Below, in pieces: positions 20,683-28,143 of a DNA stretch of 42,801 nt. The notes below the pieces were generated by a model. The model ran no database searches. It was not told the DNA's origin and worked only from the letters and a program-made list of their open reading frames with translations. Source of the DNA: a virus; the IMG/VR virus record IMGVR_UViG_3300025468_000004, positions 1 through 42,801 of that record, one strand, 5' to 3'. Both the position numbers and the translations under genes were made by a program. The number at the start of each line of letters is the position of its first letter. Within the stretch, counting starts at the first letter, position 1.

Positions 20683-21609
20683 ATGGATGATGATGTTTGT
20701 AGTGCCGTTCGTGGGAAATGGTACGAAGTCCTAAGCACATTAGGCATACCAAAAGAGTTCTTAAACAAAAAGAATGGACCTTGTCCTTTGTGTGGGGGTA
20801 AAGATCGCTATGCTTGGACAAACTATAATGATGATGGAGTATACATCTGTCGTCATTGTGGCAATGGTAATGGCTGGACCTTACTACAAAAATATAACAA
20901 CTGGTCTTTTCCGCAAGCAGCGGAAGCAGTTGAACCTTTAGTTGGAGTTTTGAGACTTAAAGGTAATACCAAAGATACACAACCTCAATACGATCCCAAA
21001 CCTGCTTTAATAAAAGTACATAAAGCAAGTAGTAGGCTCACTTGGGGATCTTCTCAGATGAGCTATCTAAGAAGCAGAGGCTTTAATGAAATGCCTAATG
21101 GGTTACGCCAAGGTGATCTTCAATACTGGCAAAATGGCAGCTGTTTAGGGATCTATCCAACAGTAATTGCTTTGATACAAGACTTTGAGGGCAAAGGAGT
21201 TAGTTATCATCTTACTTATACTAAAGATGGTAAGAAAGCTGATCTAAAGCCTGCACGAAAAGTTATGAAGCCTATTGGAACAATAACCGGAGCAGCTATA
21301 CGATTGCATGCTGAGTTTGATGATCGCATCTGTATAGCAGAAGGCATTGAGAATGCTTACGCTGCCCATAAAGATTGTGGACTTCCTGCTTTCTCCGCTT
21401 TAAACGCTGGTAACCTAGCTAAGTTCGTACCTCCCAGAGGTATTAAGGTTGTATTTATCTATGGAGATAACGATAAGAACTTTGTTGGCCAACTAGCTGC
21501 TTATAAGTTAGCAGAAAGGCTGGTCAATGAAGGTCTAGAGGCTTATGTCTTTATACCTGACAAGATTGGCACGGACTTTGCAGATCAATTACCTGAGGTG
21601 AAAGCATGA
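20683..21609 (+). CDS. DNA primase (zinc ribbon plus TOPRIM)
   Basis: A 308-residue protein. ATG 20683 is placed 7 nt behind GGAGGG; longer TTG/ATG starts upstream overlap that site. The N-terminus has a primase zinc ribbon with C34, C37, C56 and C59 (CPLCGG...CRHCGNGNGW), and the C-terminal half is a TOPRIM domain with E220 (IAEGIE) and D262/D264 (GDNDKN). This is the layout of T7 gp4 and P4-alpha type primases without a helicase domain. It would make primers at the fork; a partner DnaB-like helicase is not encoded in the window. The stop overlaps the RNA polymerase start by 4 nt. Confidence 0.9.
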   Translation: MDDDVCSAVRGKWYEVLSTLGIPKEFLNKKNGPCPLCGGKDRYAWTNYNDDGVYICRHCGNGNGWTLLQKYNNWSFPQAAEAVEPLVGVLRLKGNTKDTQPQYDPKPALIKVHKASSRLTWGSSQMSYLRSRGFNEMPNGLRQGDLQYWQNGSCLGIYPTVIALIQDFEGKGVSYHLTYTKDGKKADLKPARKVMKPIGTITGAAIRLHAEFDDRICIAEGIENAYAAHKDCGLPAFSALNAGNLAKFVPPRGIKVVFIYGDNDKNFVGQLAAYKLAERLVNEGLEAYVFIPDKIGTDFADQLPEVKA

Positions 21610-24035
21610 ATAATGATATACAAGAGTTAGTATGGGACTTGGAAGATAAAATAATGGACAGCAAGAACAACCGGAGTAAAGCTGCGCAAGTATTTAGAAA
21701 TGCACAATGTTTACGCGGAGATTTTAGGAATTACGCTATATTTACAGAAGCGTTGAATTACTTAACATCTTCTTTTAAGAGGCAAGATGGGACTTTAAGG
21801 TTCGCTAATACCAATATGCACTTAGGTAATATAGTTAACAGGCATCTTAATCTTTCTATTTATGCTGATACAAAAATGCACTTAGGGGCTTGCATAACTT
21901 CTACTTTAGTAAAACATGAATATGTCATTTTAAGAAGGGAAGAGTTCTTTACTATTGAAGAAATCAAAATCAACAAGAAACTTACTTCAATAAGGCTACA
22001 GCCTTACCAGTTAGAAATTGGTAAAAAGTTCTTTAATATCAAGTATCTAGGTAAAGAAAGGTTAGGAATCTCTACTACTAAATTCCCAATATGGTTGGAG
22101 CAACATAGAGTAGTAGATGGTGTTAAAGAAGGATTGATTAAAGGTAAAGTAAAAGTAGCTGGTAAAAATCAACCTTTCTTAAAGGCTGTCAATAACCTAG
22201 AACAAGTAAAATGGGAAATCAATCCTAATGTCGCTAAGATTAGTATACAACTAAAAGAGAAGCTAACTGACACATGGATAACTTTAACTGACAAAAATGG
22301 AAAGAATGTTATATTTGATACTAAGGATATTGAAAGAACTTCTATTAATGAGAAATATCACAAAGTCAAATTGTTTAAAGAAGGAACTCCTTTTAATCCC
22401 CATAAAGGTAATTCAACAACTGTTAAGAATTTAGAAAACAAGCTGTCTGAGCTTGAGAGGCGCTCTAGTAAGCTAAAGCCTAGCGGTAAGGTTAAAAAGC
22501 TCGTAGAACAAGAGATTTCGCAGCTTAAACTCCTATATGAGAAACATAATACTAATTGGCTTGCAAAACAAACTTGTTTACGAACACAATCTAAAGCAAA
22601 CCGGGAATTAGCCATCTTAAATACAATACACGGTACTGAAGAATATCTTGGTTGGGAAGGATATCAATTCTACTTAAGTTGCTTTTTAGATTTCAGAAGT
22701 AGAATTTATTCTAAAGATCCTTACTTTAGCTACCAATCATCAGACTTAGCTAGAGGTCATTTACAATTTGCTGAAGCAAAGCCGATGACTTCTACAGGGT
22801 ATGAAAAGCTACTTGTCCACACCGCTAATAGTTATAACCAATCATATACTATTACAGAACTAAAGGAAATTGATTGGACTGAGACGAATTACATAACAGA
22901 CTTAACAGCCGATGGTATCCCAGATATCTCAGTGGACAAAATGAGCTTAGTCGATAGAGCTAATTGGGCTGAAGAGCATTTAACCTTATTCTTAGATATT
23001 GTGGCAGACCCTATGGAAACCTTAGATATTTGGTTTAACGCTGAAAAGCCGTGGGTGTTCTTATCCTTATGCTATGAAATTGTAGCATACGTATCAGAAG
23101 GGGAAGGTTATATGTCTAAAATACCAATAGCTATCGATGGAGCGTCAAATGGGACACAACATTTAGCTGCAATGTCAAAAGATGAAGTAGCTGGCAAAAT
23201 GGTGGGATTAATACCCCGAGAGAAACCGATCGACTTTTATATAGTAGTAGCGAAAGGTATTTTAAATAGAAACATAGATAATGATTTATCTGCTATACTA
23301 GCTAATATCCCTATGAAACTGATAAGAAAAGGTATTAGCAAACGAGGTACTATGACAAAAGCTTATGATGCTGGTGTTAAATGTATCGCAAACATTATTT
23401 ATACGGATTGCTATGATGCAGGTATGACCACGAAATATGGGATTACAAAAGCAATAGCACAACGTTTATCAAAGGATCTTGTTGACACTTACAATTCTCT
23501 TTGCTCTGGCCCTGTAGCTGTGAAAGACTACTTACAAGCCTTAGTAAAGCATAGGTTGATTGAGATGAAGTTTAGAGATGTCAGATGGATGACTCCAAGC
23601 GGATTCCCAGTCATATCAAGTAAGTGGATAACAGATAAACGGCAAATCAGAATAAAGGTCTTAGATGAAACGATCGGACTGGTTTATCGTGAGGCGACAG
23701 ATAGGCCTGCTATCCATGAGATCATATCTGGGATTAGTCCTAACTATGTACACTCAATGGATGCTAGCCACATGTCTTTAGTTATTAACAAACTACATAG
23801 TGAAGGTATCACATCTTTTGGTGCGATACACGATAGTTATTCTGTTCATGCAGATGATGTAGATCGTTTGTTAGAAGTAACTAAAGAAGTATTTGTCGAG
23901 ATGTACGATTTAGACGTCTTTAAAGACATGAAAAGACAATTTATCAGCAATGATAATAGCTTTGATTTTGAAGCTCCAGAAGGTGGAAGTTTAGACCTTT
24001 CTGGACTGAAAAAGTCAGAGTATTTTTTCTGCTAA
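21606..24035 (+). CDS. T7-type single-subunit RNA polymerase
   Basis: An 809-residue DNA-dependent RNA polymerase. The family motifs appear in order: D362-x-R-x-R366 (T7 DxxGR), motif A IDGASNGTQH with D511, motif B K579...M583...Y587 (KRGTMTKAY), and motif C HDSY with D743. In motif B the usual YG is YD. It should transcribe the phage's middle and late genes from its own promoters; the T7-like sequences at 24070 and 11315 are the candidates. It is translationally coupled to primase (ATGA). The gene is followed by 190 nt of regulatory DNA. It is distinct from the second, virion-type polymerase at 30503. Confidence 0.95.
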   Translation: MNNDIQELVWDLEDKIMDSKNNRSKAAQVFRNAQCLRGDFRNYAIFTEALNYLTSSFKRQDGTLRFANTNMHLGNIVNRHLNLSIYADTKMHLGACITSTLVKHEYVILRREEFFTIEEIKINKKLTSIRLQPYQLEIGKKFFNIKYLGKERLGISTTKFPIWLEQHRVVDGVKEGLIKGKVKVAGKNQPFLKAVNNLEQVKWEINPNVAKISIQLKEKLTDTWITLTDKNGKNVIFDTKDIERTSINEKYHKVKLFKEGTPFNPHKGNSTTVKNLENKLSELERRSSKLKPSGKVKKLVEQEISQLKLLYEKHNTNWLAKQTCLRTQSKANRELAILNTIHGTEEYLGWEGYQFYLSCFLDFRSRIYSKDPYFSYQSSDLARGHLQFAEAKPMTSTGYEKLLVHTANSYNQSYTITELKEIDWTETNYITDLTADGIPDISVDKMSLVDRANWAEEHLTLFLDIVADPMETLDIWFNAEKPWVFLSLCYEIVAYVSEGEGYMSKIPIAIDGASNGTQHLAAMSKDEVAGKMVGLIPREKPIDFYIVVAKGILNRNIDNDLSAILANIPMKLIRKGISKRGTMTKAYDAGVKCIANIIYTDCYDAGMTTKYGITKAIAQRLSKDLVDTYNSLCSGPVAVKDYLQALVKHRLIEMKFRDVRWMTPSGFPVISSKWITDKRQIRIKVLDETIGLVYREATDRPAIHEIISGISPNYVHSMDASHMSLVINKLHSEGITSFGAIHDSYSVHADDVDRLLEVTKEVFVEMYDLDVFKDMKRQFISNDNSFDFEAPEGGSLDLSGLKKSEYFFC

Positions 24036-24069
24036 AAAGGCTGTGTAAGTCATTGATTTTAATGGATAA

Positions 24070-24114
24070 AATCCTAAGAGCTCCTTATAGAGGAGAAATA
24101 AAGATTTATTCTCC
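24070..24114 (+). promoter_or_regulatory. Rightward T7-like promoter with 5' hairpin
   Basis: Positions 24070-24092 contain GAGCTCCTTATAGAG; TATA (24086-24089) followed by G24090 as likely +1 parallels the T7 promoter core. The same 23 bp occur inverted at 11293-11315. The first transcribed bases form a stem: GGAGAAATAAA (24092-24102) with TTTATTCTCC (24105-24114), one bulged A. T7 gene 10 mRNA carries a comparable 5' hairpin that stabilises it. Confidence 0.72.
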
Positions 24115-24125
24115 ATTAAAGAAAA

Positions 24126-24206
24126 CTTGTAGTTGTGGTAGGCTACAAGAAACCAAAACGCTGTACGACTCTCGCCTACCACATAGAGAGTCGTGCAGCT
24201 CTTTTT
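24126..24206 (+). ncRNA. Kissing-loop element ending in a terminator
   Basis: Hairpin 1 pairs CTTGTAG (24126-24132) with CTACAAG (24143-24149), loop TTGTGGTAGG. Hairpin 2 pairs 24160-24173 with 24186-24199 (14 bp, one G-U), loop GCCTACCACATA. The two loops are perfectly complementary: TGTGGTAGG (24134-24142) with CCTACCACA (24175-24183). It lies between the promoter at 24090 and the ssb start at 24228. Probably a cis-acting switch on transcription of the replication block. Confidence 0.7.
24160..24206 (+). terminator. Strong intrinsic terminator upstream of ssb
   Basis: A 14-bp stem (24160-24173 with 24186-24199; outer GCTG/CAGC, inner ACTCTC/GAGAGT) followed by TCTTTTT (24200-24206). It ends transcription coming from the RNA polymerase gene; transcripts from the promoter at 24090 must pass it to reach ssb. 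Confidence 0.85.
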
Positions 24207-24227
24207 AATAAAACAGGAGTAAGAGTA

Positions 24228-24737
24228 ATGATACTTAAAAATATGAAAGTTGCGTGGGCTAAACTACGTGAAGACAACAAAGATGTAAGTGTAGACTTTG
24301 GAGATACTTGGAGTATTCAAGTATATGTTGATAAAGATTTCGCTGAGAAGTGGAACGCTTCAGATATGTCACCTAAAGCAAAGGTAGCAAAGGCTGATGT
24401 TGAATCAGGAAATATGTCAATACAATTTAAGAAAGATTGTGTATGGAAGAAGTCTGGTGACCCTAAGCAGCCACCTGTAGTAGTTGACATGTTCGGTGAG
24501 CCAGTTACGACTAATATCGGTAACGGATCTCTATGTAACATTCAATACAAGAAATGGGATTGGACCTACATGGGTAAGAAAGGAACCTCTACTGAGCTAA
24601 CTGCTGTTCAAGTAGTAGAGCTAGTAGAGTTCGCTGGTGGCGGTGACGATACTGTAGGCTTCGCTTATGACACTAAAGCAGAAGTTCCTCTAGCAGACGT
24701 AACAATGGAAGAAGGTGAGGACGATATTCCATTCTAG
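24228..24737 (+). CDS. Single-stranded DNA-binding protein (T7 gp2.5-like)
   Basis: A 169-residue protein. ATG 24228 behind AGGAG is chosen; an upstream in-frame ATG at 24135 would begin inside the terminator element. The body is a beta-rich OB-fold-like domain resembling gp2.5 proteins (MSIQFKKDCVW..., NGSLCNIQYKKWDW). The C-terminus is acidic and ends EEGEDDIPF. Phage SSBs end in an acidic tail with a terminal Phe, and this tail matches the DDIPF tip of bacterial SSB, which recruits replication and repair partners. Expected to coat ssDNA and organise replication and recombination with the genes that follow. Confidence 0.85.
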   Translation: MILKNMKVAWAKLREDNKDVSVDFGDTWSIQVYVDKDFAEKWNASDMSPKAKVAKADVESGNMSIQFKKDCVWKKSGDPKQPPVVVDMFGEPVTTNIGNGSLCNIQYKKWDWTYMGKKGTSTELTAVQVVELVEFAGGGDDTVGFAYDTKAEVPLADVTMEEGEDDIPF

Positions 24738-24772
24738 ATATAAGCTCTTACAGAGTCAGTAAGCTATAACAA

Positions 24773-24830
24773 AGGTCGTGATTACAATAAGAATAAATAG
24801 ATTTATTTATCTTGTTTAATATTACGACCT
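24773..24830 (+). terminator. Long interrupted stem-loop after ssb
   Basis: AGGTCGTGAT (24773-24782) pairs with ATTACGACCT (24821-24830); inside, AATAAAT and ATTTATT segments extend the stem with an internal loop. No strong U-tract follows, so it may be a processing site or attenuator rather than a full terminator. It could reduce expression of the downstream genes relative to ssb. Confidence 0.5.
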
Positions 24831-24864
24831 CTCTAATTTAATCTATAACAATAAAAGGAATAAC

Positions 24865-25221
24865 ATGAAAGAAATAATCGAAAGAGTAATTCACTGGAAT
24901 AGTGAAAGATACGATCAAGAGTTTGATCATAAGCTAACCCGCAACCTACTAACAGAAGAAGTATTAGAGTTTGAAGAATCAACTAAGGACGTTGATAGGC
25001 TTGATGCTTTAGTGGATACTATTTATGTAGCTTTAGGAGCAATGTGGAAGTTAGGACTTAGTTCTACTCAAATTGAAGCTGCTATACTAGTAGTATGTGA
25101 CGCTAATGACACAAAAACAGCTGTTAAGACTGCTTCAAACATAAAGGCAAGCATTGATAAGGGTGTAGGGTTTATAGCACCTGAAACAAGACTACAGGAG
25201 GTGTTAGATGCAAGAACCTGA
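24865..25221 (+). CDS. MazG-like nucleotide pyrophosphohydrolase
   Basis: A 118-residue all-alpha NTP pyrophosphohydrolase-like protein. The metal-binding pattern is E31-E32-x-x-E35 (LLTEEVLEFEE) with D47 and D51 (LDALVD) in the next helix. The C-terminal part (CDANDTK...NIKASIDKGVGFIAPE) fits the PRA-PH/MazG-like proteins common in phages. It hydrolyses a nucleoside triphosphate to the monophosphate; the substrate cannot be read from sequence. It overlaps the next pyrophosphohydrolase gene by 14 nt. Confidence 0.8.
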   Translation: MKEIIERVIHWNSERYDQEFDHKLTRNLLTEEVLEFEESTKDVDRLDALVDTIYVALGAMWKLGLSSTQIEAAILVVCDANDTKTAVKTASNIKASIDKGVGFIAPETRLQEVLDART

Positions 25222-25540
25222 AGAATTCATTAAGAACGATAATGAAAAGCTGCGATACGATTTAGTTCCTCCTTCTTTATTGGAAGATGTTGCTAAAGTC
25301 CTAACTTTTGGAGCTGAGAAGTATGCTCCGAATAATTGGAGGAACGTCGACGATCCTAGTCGATACGTAGCCGCTCTTTATAGGCATTTAGAGGCTTGGC
25401 GCTCGGGTGAGGTTTCTGATCCAGAGTCAAGGTTAACTCATTTAGCGCATGCTGCGACTAATATCTCTTTTCTAATTGAGTTGAATCATCAGCCTGAAGA
25501 ATGGGTTGATAATTTTTGGGATAAGGAGGTGAAGGTATGA
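25208..25540 (+). CDS. DUF5664 dATP/dGTP diphosphohydrolase-like protein
   Basis: A 110-residue protein behind GGAGG. The signature LRYDLVPP...LTFGAEKYAPNNWRN...YVAALYRHLEAWRSGE...DPESRLTHLAHAATNISFL is the DUF5664 family, related to MazG and annotated as dATP/dGTP diphosphohydrolase (MazZ in 2-aminoadenine phages). No purZ-like synthetase is present, so this phage is not expected to make a Z genome by that route. It is translationally coupled to the thymidylate-synthase-family gene (ATGA), so the three genes likely reshape nucleotide pools together. Confidence 0.88.
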   Translation: MQEPEEFIKNDNEKLRYDLVPPSLLEDVAKVLTFGAEKYAPNNWRNVDDPSRYVAALYRHLEAWRSGEVSDPESRLTHLAHAATNISFLIELNHQPEEWVDNFWDKEVKV

Positions 25541-26343
25541 CACAATTTGAAGCAAACTACATTAAGCTAGTTAACAAAATTGTTAGAGAAGGAGTTGATA
25601 AAGACACTCGAAATGGAACAACTCGCTCAATATTTGGCGAGATGATTGATTTAGGTGATGTGTTTACTGAGTTTCCTATTATTCAAGGGCGTAAGATATA
25701 CTCGAAAGGAATACTTGGTGAGTTAGCTGCAATATTGAATAAACCGAAGCATGTTGATGACTTTAAGAAGAAAGGTTGTAACTACTGGGATAAGTGGGCT
25801 AGGATTGATGGTTCAATTAATGTTGATTATGGCAATGCTTGGTATGACTTTAATGGTGTAGATCAAATTGCTGAACTAAAGTATAAGCTAAAGCATAAGC
25901 CGAATGATCGTCGTATGATTGTCACAGGTTGGAACCCTGGTAACTTAGAAGACTTAGATTTACCTTGTTGCCACATGATGTATCAATTCCACGTATCAAA
26001 GGGTAATACATTGAATATGCTTTGGACACAAAGATCAGTTGACACAATGATCGGACTCCCGTCAGATGCTGTGTTCGCAGCTACTTGGTTAATCATACTT
26101 GCTAACGAAGTAGGATTGAAGCCTGGTAACATTAAGATGAGCTTAGGTGACGTTCATATCTATCACGAGCATTTAGAAGAGGTTATTACATATTTAGACC
26201 AAGCGAGAAGCATAGCTTCGTACAGTCCTCGTTGGGAACTGAATATGGAAAAAGGCCAGGCAATGGAAGAGTTTATGCCTGAGATGTTAACTTTGACTTC
26301 TTACGATCATAGAGCCTCTATTAGCTTTGAGCTAAAGGGGTAG
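25537..26343 (+). CDS. Thymidylate-synthase-family enzyme, possibly dCMP-specific
   Basis: A 268-residue enzyme of the ThyA family. Visible features: E62 (GELAAIL), W84/W87 (YWDKW), R125-R126, catalytic C145 in PCCH, Q165-R166-S167, and H207/Y209 (GDVHIYHEH). At the base-recognition position the usual Asn (GLPFN) is Asp177 (GLPSD). In T4 dCMP hydroxymethylase the same Asn-to-Asp change gives specificity for cytosine. It may therefore add a one-carbon unit to dCMP, making hydroxymethyl- or methyl-dCMP for modified DNA, rather than dTMP. Product type needs experiment; family membership is certain. Confidence 0.85.
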   Translation: MTQFEANYIKLVNKIVREGVDKDTRNGTTRSIFGEMIDLGDVFTEFPIIQGRKIYSKGILGELAAILNKPKHVDDFKKKGCNYWDKWARIDGSINVDYGNAWYDFNGVDQIAELKYKLKHKPNDRRMIVTGWNPGNLEDLDLPCCHMMYQFHVSKGNTLNMLWTQRSVDTMIGLPSDAVFAATWLIILANEVGLKPGNIKMSLGDVHIYHEHLEEVITYLDQARSIASYSPRWELNMEKGQAMEEFMPEMLTLTSYDHRASISFELKG

Positions 26344-26345
26344 CT

Positions 26346-27854
26346 ATGGAACTAAGACAATATCAAAAAGATGTTTTAAACAACATAGTCCGATCCCACA
26401 GGAAGGGAAATAAGCGTATCTTGCTACAAGCTGCTACCGGTTCTGGCAAGACTGTAATGGCTGTTGCTTTTATTGAATATTATTTGAAGCAAGGTAAGAA
26501 GGTAATGTTTCTTGCGCATAGAAGAGAGTTGATTCATCAAGCAGCCGCAACCCTTAAAGCTTTTGGTATTGATTACGGTATTATCATGGCAAGCGAAACA
26601 AAAGAAAAGAATGCGTTTGCAGGTGTTCAAGTGGTTTCCGTTGATACTTTAAGAGCTAGAGCAATCAATAAGAAAAAGATTGACTTGCCTGGTGCTGACT
26701 TAATGATAATAGATGAAGCTCATAGATCGATGTCTAATACTTATAAAAAGATTATCGAGCTTTACCCAAATGCTTTAGTGCTTGGGCTGACCGCTACTCC
26801 GATTAGATCGGATGGTACTGGTTTAGGGTTAATCTATGAAGATATGGTTAAAGCGCCTGATATCAAAGAATTGATAGCATCAGGTAGTCTATGTGAAGCT
26901 ATCTATTATTCTCCAACTGTACCAGATTTGACAGGTATTAAGATGACTGCTGGTGATTACAATAAGAAAAGCTTAGCTGCTCTGATGGAAACAAGCAAAA
27001 ACTTAGTTGCTGATATACTACAGACTTGGTTTAGCTTAGCCAATGGGAAGCAGACTTTGTTATTCGCAACGTCAGTAAAGCATTCTCAAAACTTAATGGA
27101 ATCTTTTGTAGACAAAGGAGTTGCCGCTGCTCATATTGATGGGTCAACAGAGCTAGAAGAAAGGCAACGAATATTAGAAGCTTTTAGCAGAAAAGAAATA
27201 ACAATAATTTGTAATTGTATGGTATTGACAGAAGGGTTTGATGCTCCGAGTGCAGAAGTGTGCATCTTGGCAAGACCTACTAAGTCTAAAGGGTTGTATA
27301 TACAAATGATAGGTAGAGTATTACGACCATATAAAGACAAAGCTAACGCGATTATTATTGATCACAGTGGAGCTGTTTACTTACATGGATTTATAGATGA
27401 AGATCATGATTGGAAGTTAACCTATGGTAAAGAGCAAGAAGCAACTTCAGGAGAGGCTAAACCTCAAGAAGAGAAAGTAATTATTTGTGAAGGTTGCTTC
27501 AGGTCTTATTCAGGCTCAAATATATGCCCTCAATGTGGTAAGATACATAATCCTAAATCAAGATATGTTGAAACAATAGAAGGCAAGCTAGGCCTTGTAA
27601 ATAAAAAGACTAGACAGTTAGATGAGATGGTGACATACGATCCAAACTATAAGCGTAACTTTTATGCTGAATTACTTGGCTATGCTCATATCAAACATTA
27701 CTCTGCTGGGTGGTCAAGATGGAAATACAAAAGTAAGTTTAATGAATGGCCTGTTTATGGAGAAGTAACTCCAATTAGGCCAAGCAAAGAAATATCAAAC
27801 TTTATTACACACCTGCATATAAAGGAACGATACAAAAACAAAAAGGCAGGTTAA
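26346..27854 (+). CDS. SF2 DNA helicase, RadD/UvsW-like
   Basis: A 502-residue superfamily 2 helicase. Motif I AATGSGKT (K35), motif II DEAH (D123-H126), motif III TATP (149-152) and motif VI QMIGRVLRPY (320-329) are clear. After the second RecA domain a zinc ribbon follows with C381, C384, C394 and C397. The GRVLRP...IIDHSGAVYLHG segment and zinc ribbon recall E. coli RadD, a branch-migration and repair helicase that acts with SSB; phage UvsW proteins are similar. It probably processes forks and recombination intermediates with the exonuclease and resolvase encoded downstream. Confidence 0.9.
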   Translation: MELRQYQKDVLNNIVRSHRKGNKRILLQAATGSGKTVMAVAFIEYYLKQGKKVMFLAHRRELIHQAAATLKAFGIDYGIIMASETKEKNAFAGVQVVSVDTLRARAINKKKIDLPGADLMIIDEAHRSMSNTYKKIIELYPNALVLGLTATPIRSDGTGLGLIYEDMVKAPDIKELIASGSLCEAIYYSPTVPDLTGIKMTAGDYNKKSLAALMETSKNLVADILQTWFSLANGKQTLLFATSVKHSQNLMESFVDKGVAAAHIDGSTELEERQRILEAFSRKEITIICNCMVLTEGFDAPSAEVCILARPTKSKGLYIQMIGRVLRPYKDKANAIIIDHSGAVYLHGFIDEDHDWKLTYGKEQEATSGEAKPQEEKVIICEGCFRSYSGSNICPQCGKIHNPKSRYVETIEGKLGLVNKKTRQLDEMVTYDPNYKRNFYAELLGYAHIKHYSAGWSRWKYKSKFNEWPVYGEVTPIRPSKEISNFITHLHIKERYKNKKAG

Positions 27855-27878
27855 AGAACCTTAGGTAAGTATACTACC

Positions 27879-27929
27879 TTCTATTAGAGTTTGGGTTTTC
27901 ATGTTTATCCCTTTCATGCTCTAATAGAA
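27879..27929 (+). other. 11-bp inverted repeat after the helicase gene
   Basis: TTCTATTAGAG (27879-27889) pairs perfectly with CTCTAATAGAA (27919-27929) around a 29-nt loop. No U-tract. It lies in a 142-nt intergenic stretch (27855-27996) that also holds a TTATAG sequence at 27930-27935. Confidence 0.5.
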
Positions 27930-27996
27930 TTATAGAACGGCTTGGTTGCGGTCGTGTATATAAGCAGCCACTAAATTATAATAATAAGGAAAGAAT

Positions 27997-28143
27997 ATGA
28001 GTTGGTATTGCCAAATGGATGGAAAGAATAGAAGATGTATGGACTGGAGTGTTTATTTAAAGCATGGCTGGGTTCATGCTAAGTCTTTTTTAGTTTGGGA
28101 ATATCAAGGAATGTTAAAGGAGAAAAAGAATGAAGATATATGA
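27997..28143 (+). CDS. 48-residue protein, unknown function
   Basis: A short Trp/Cys/Lys-rich frame (MSWYCQMDGKNRRCMDWSVY...) behind AAGGAA, overlapping the exonuclease gene start by 14 nt. The overlap and ribosome site support it. No family recognised. Confidence 0.55.
   Translation: MSWYCQMDGKNRRCMDWSVYLKHGWVHAKSFLVWEYQGMLKEKKNEDI

Noticed and set aside
25208-25540. 2-aminoadenine (Z) genome pathway
   Set aside because: DUF5664/MazZ-like protein alone is common in phages; no PurZ or DatZ homologue is visible in the window.
27930-27940. Third T7-like promoter at TTATAGAACGG
   Set aside because: Only the TTATAG core matches; the upstream half of the 23-bp site is absent.
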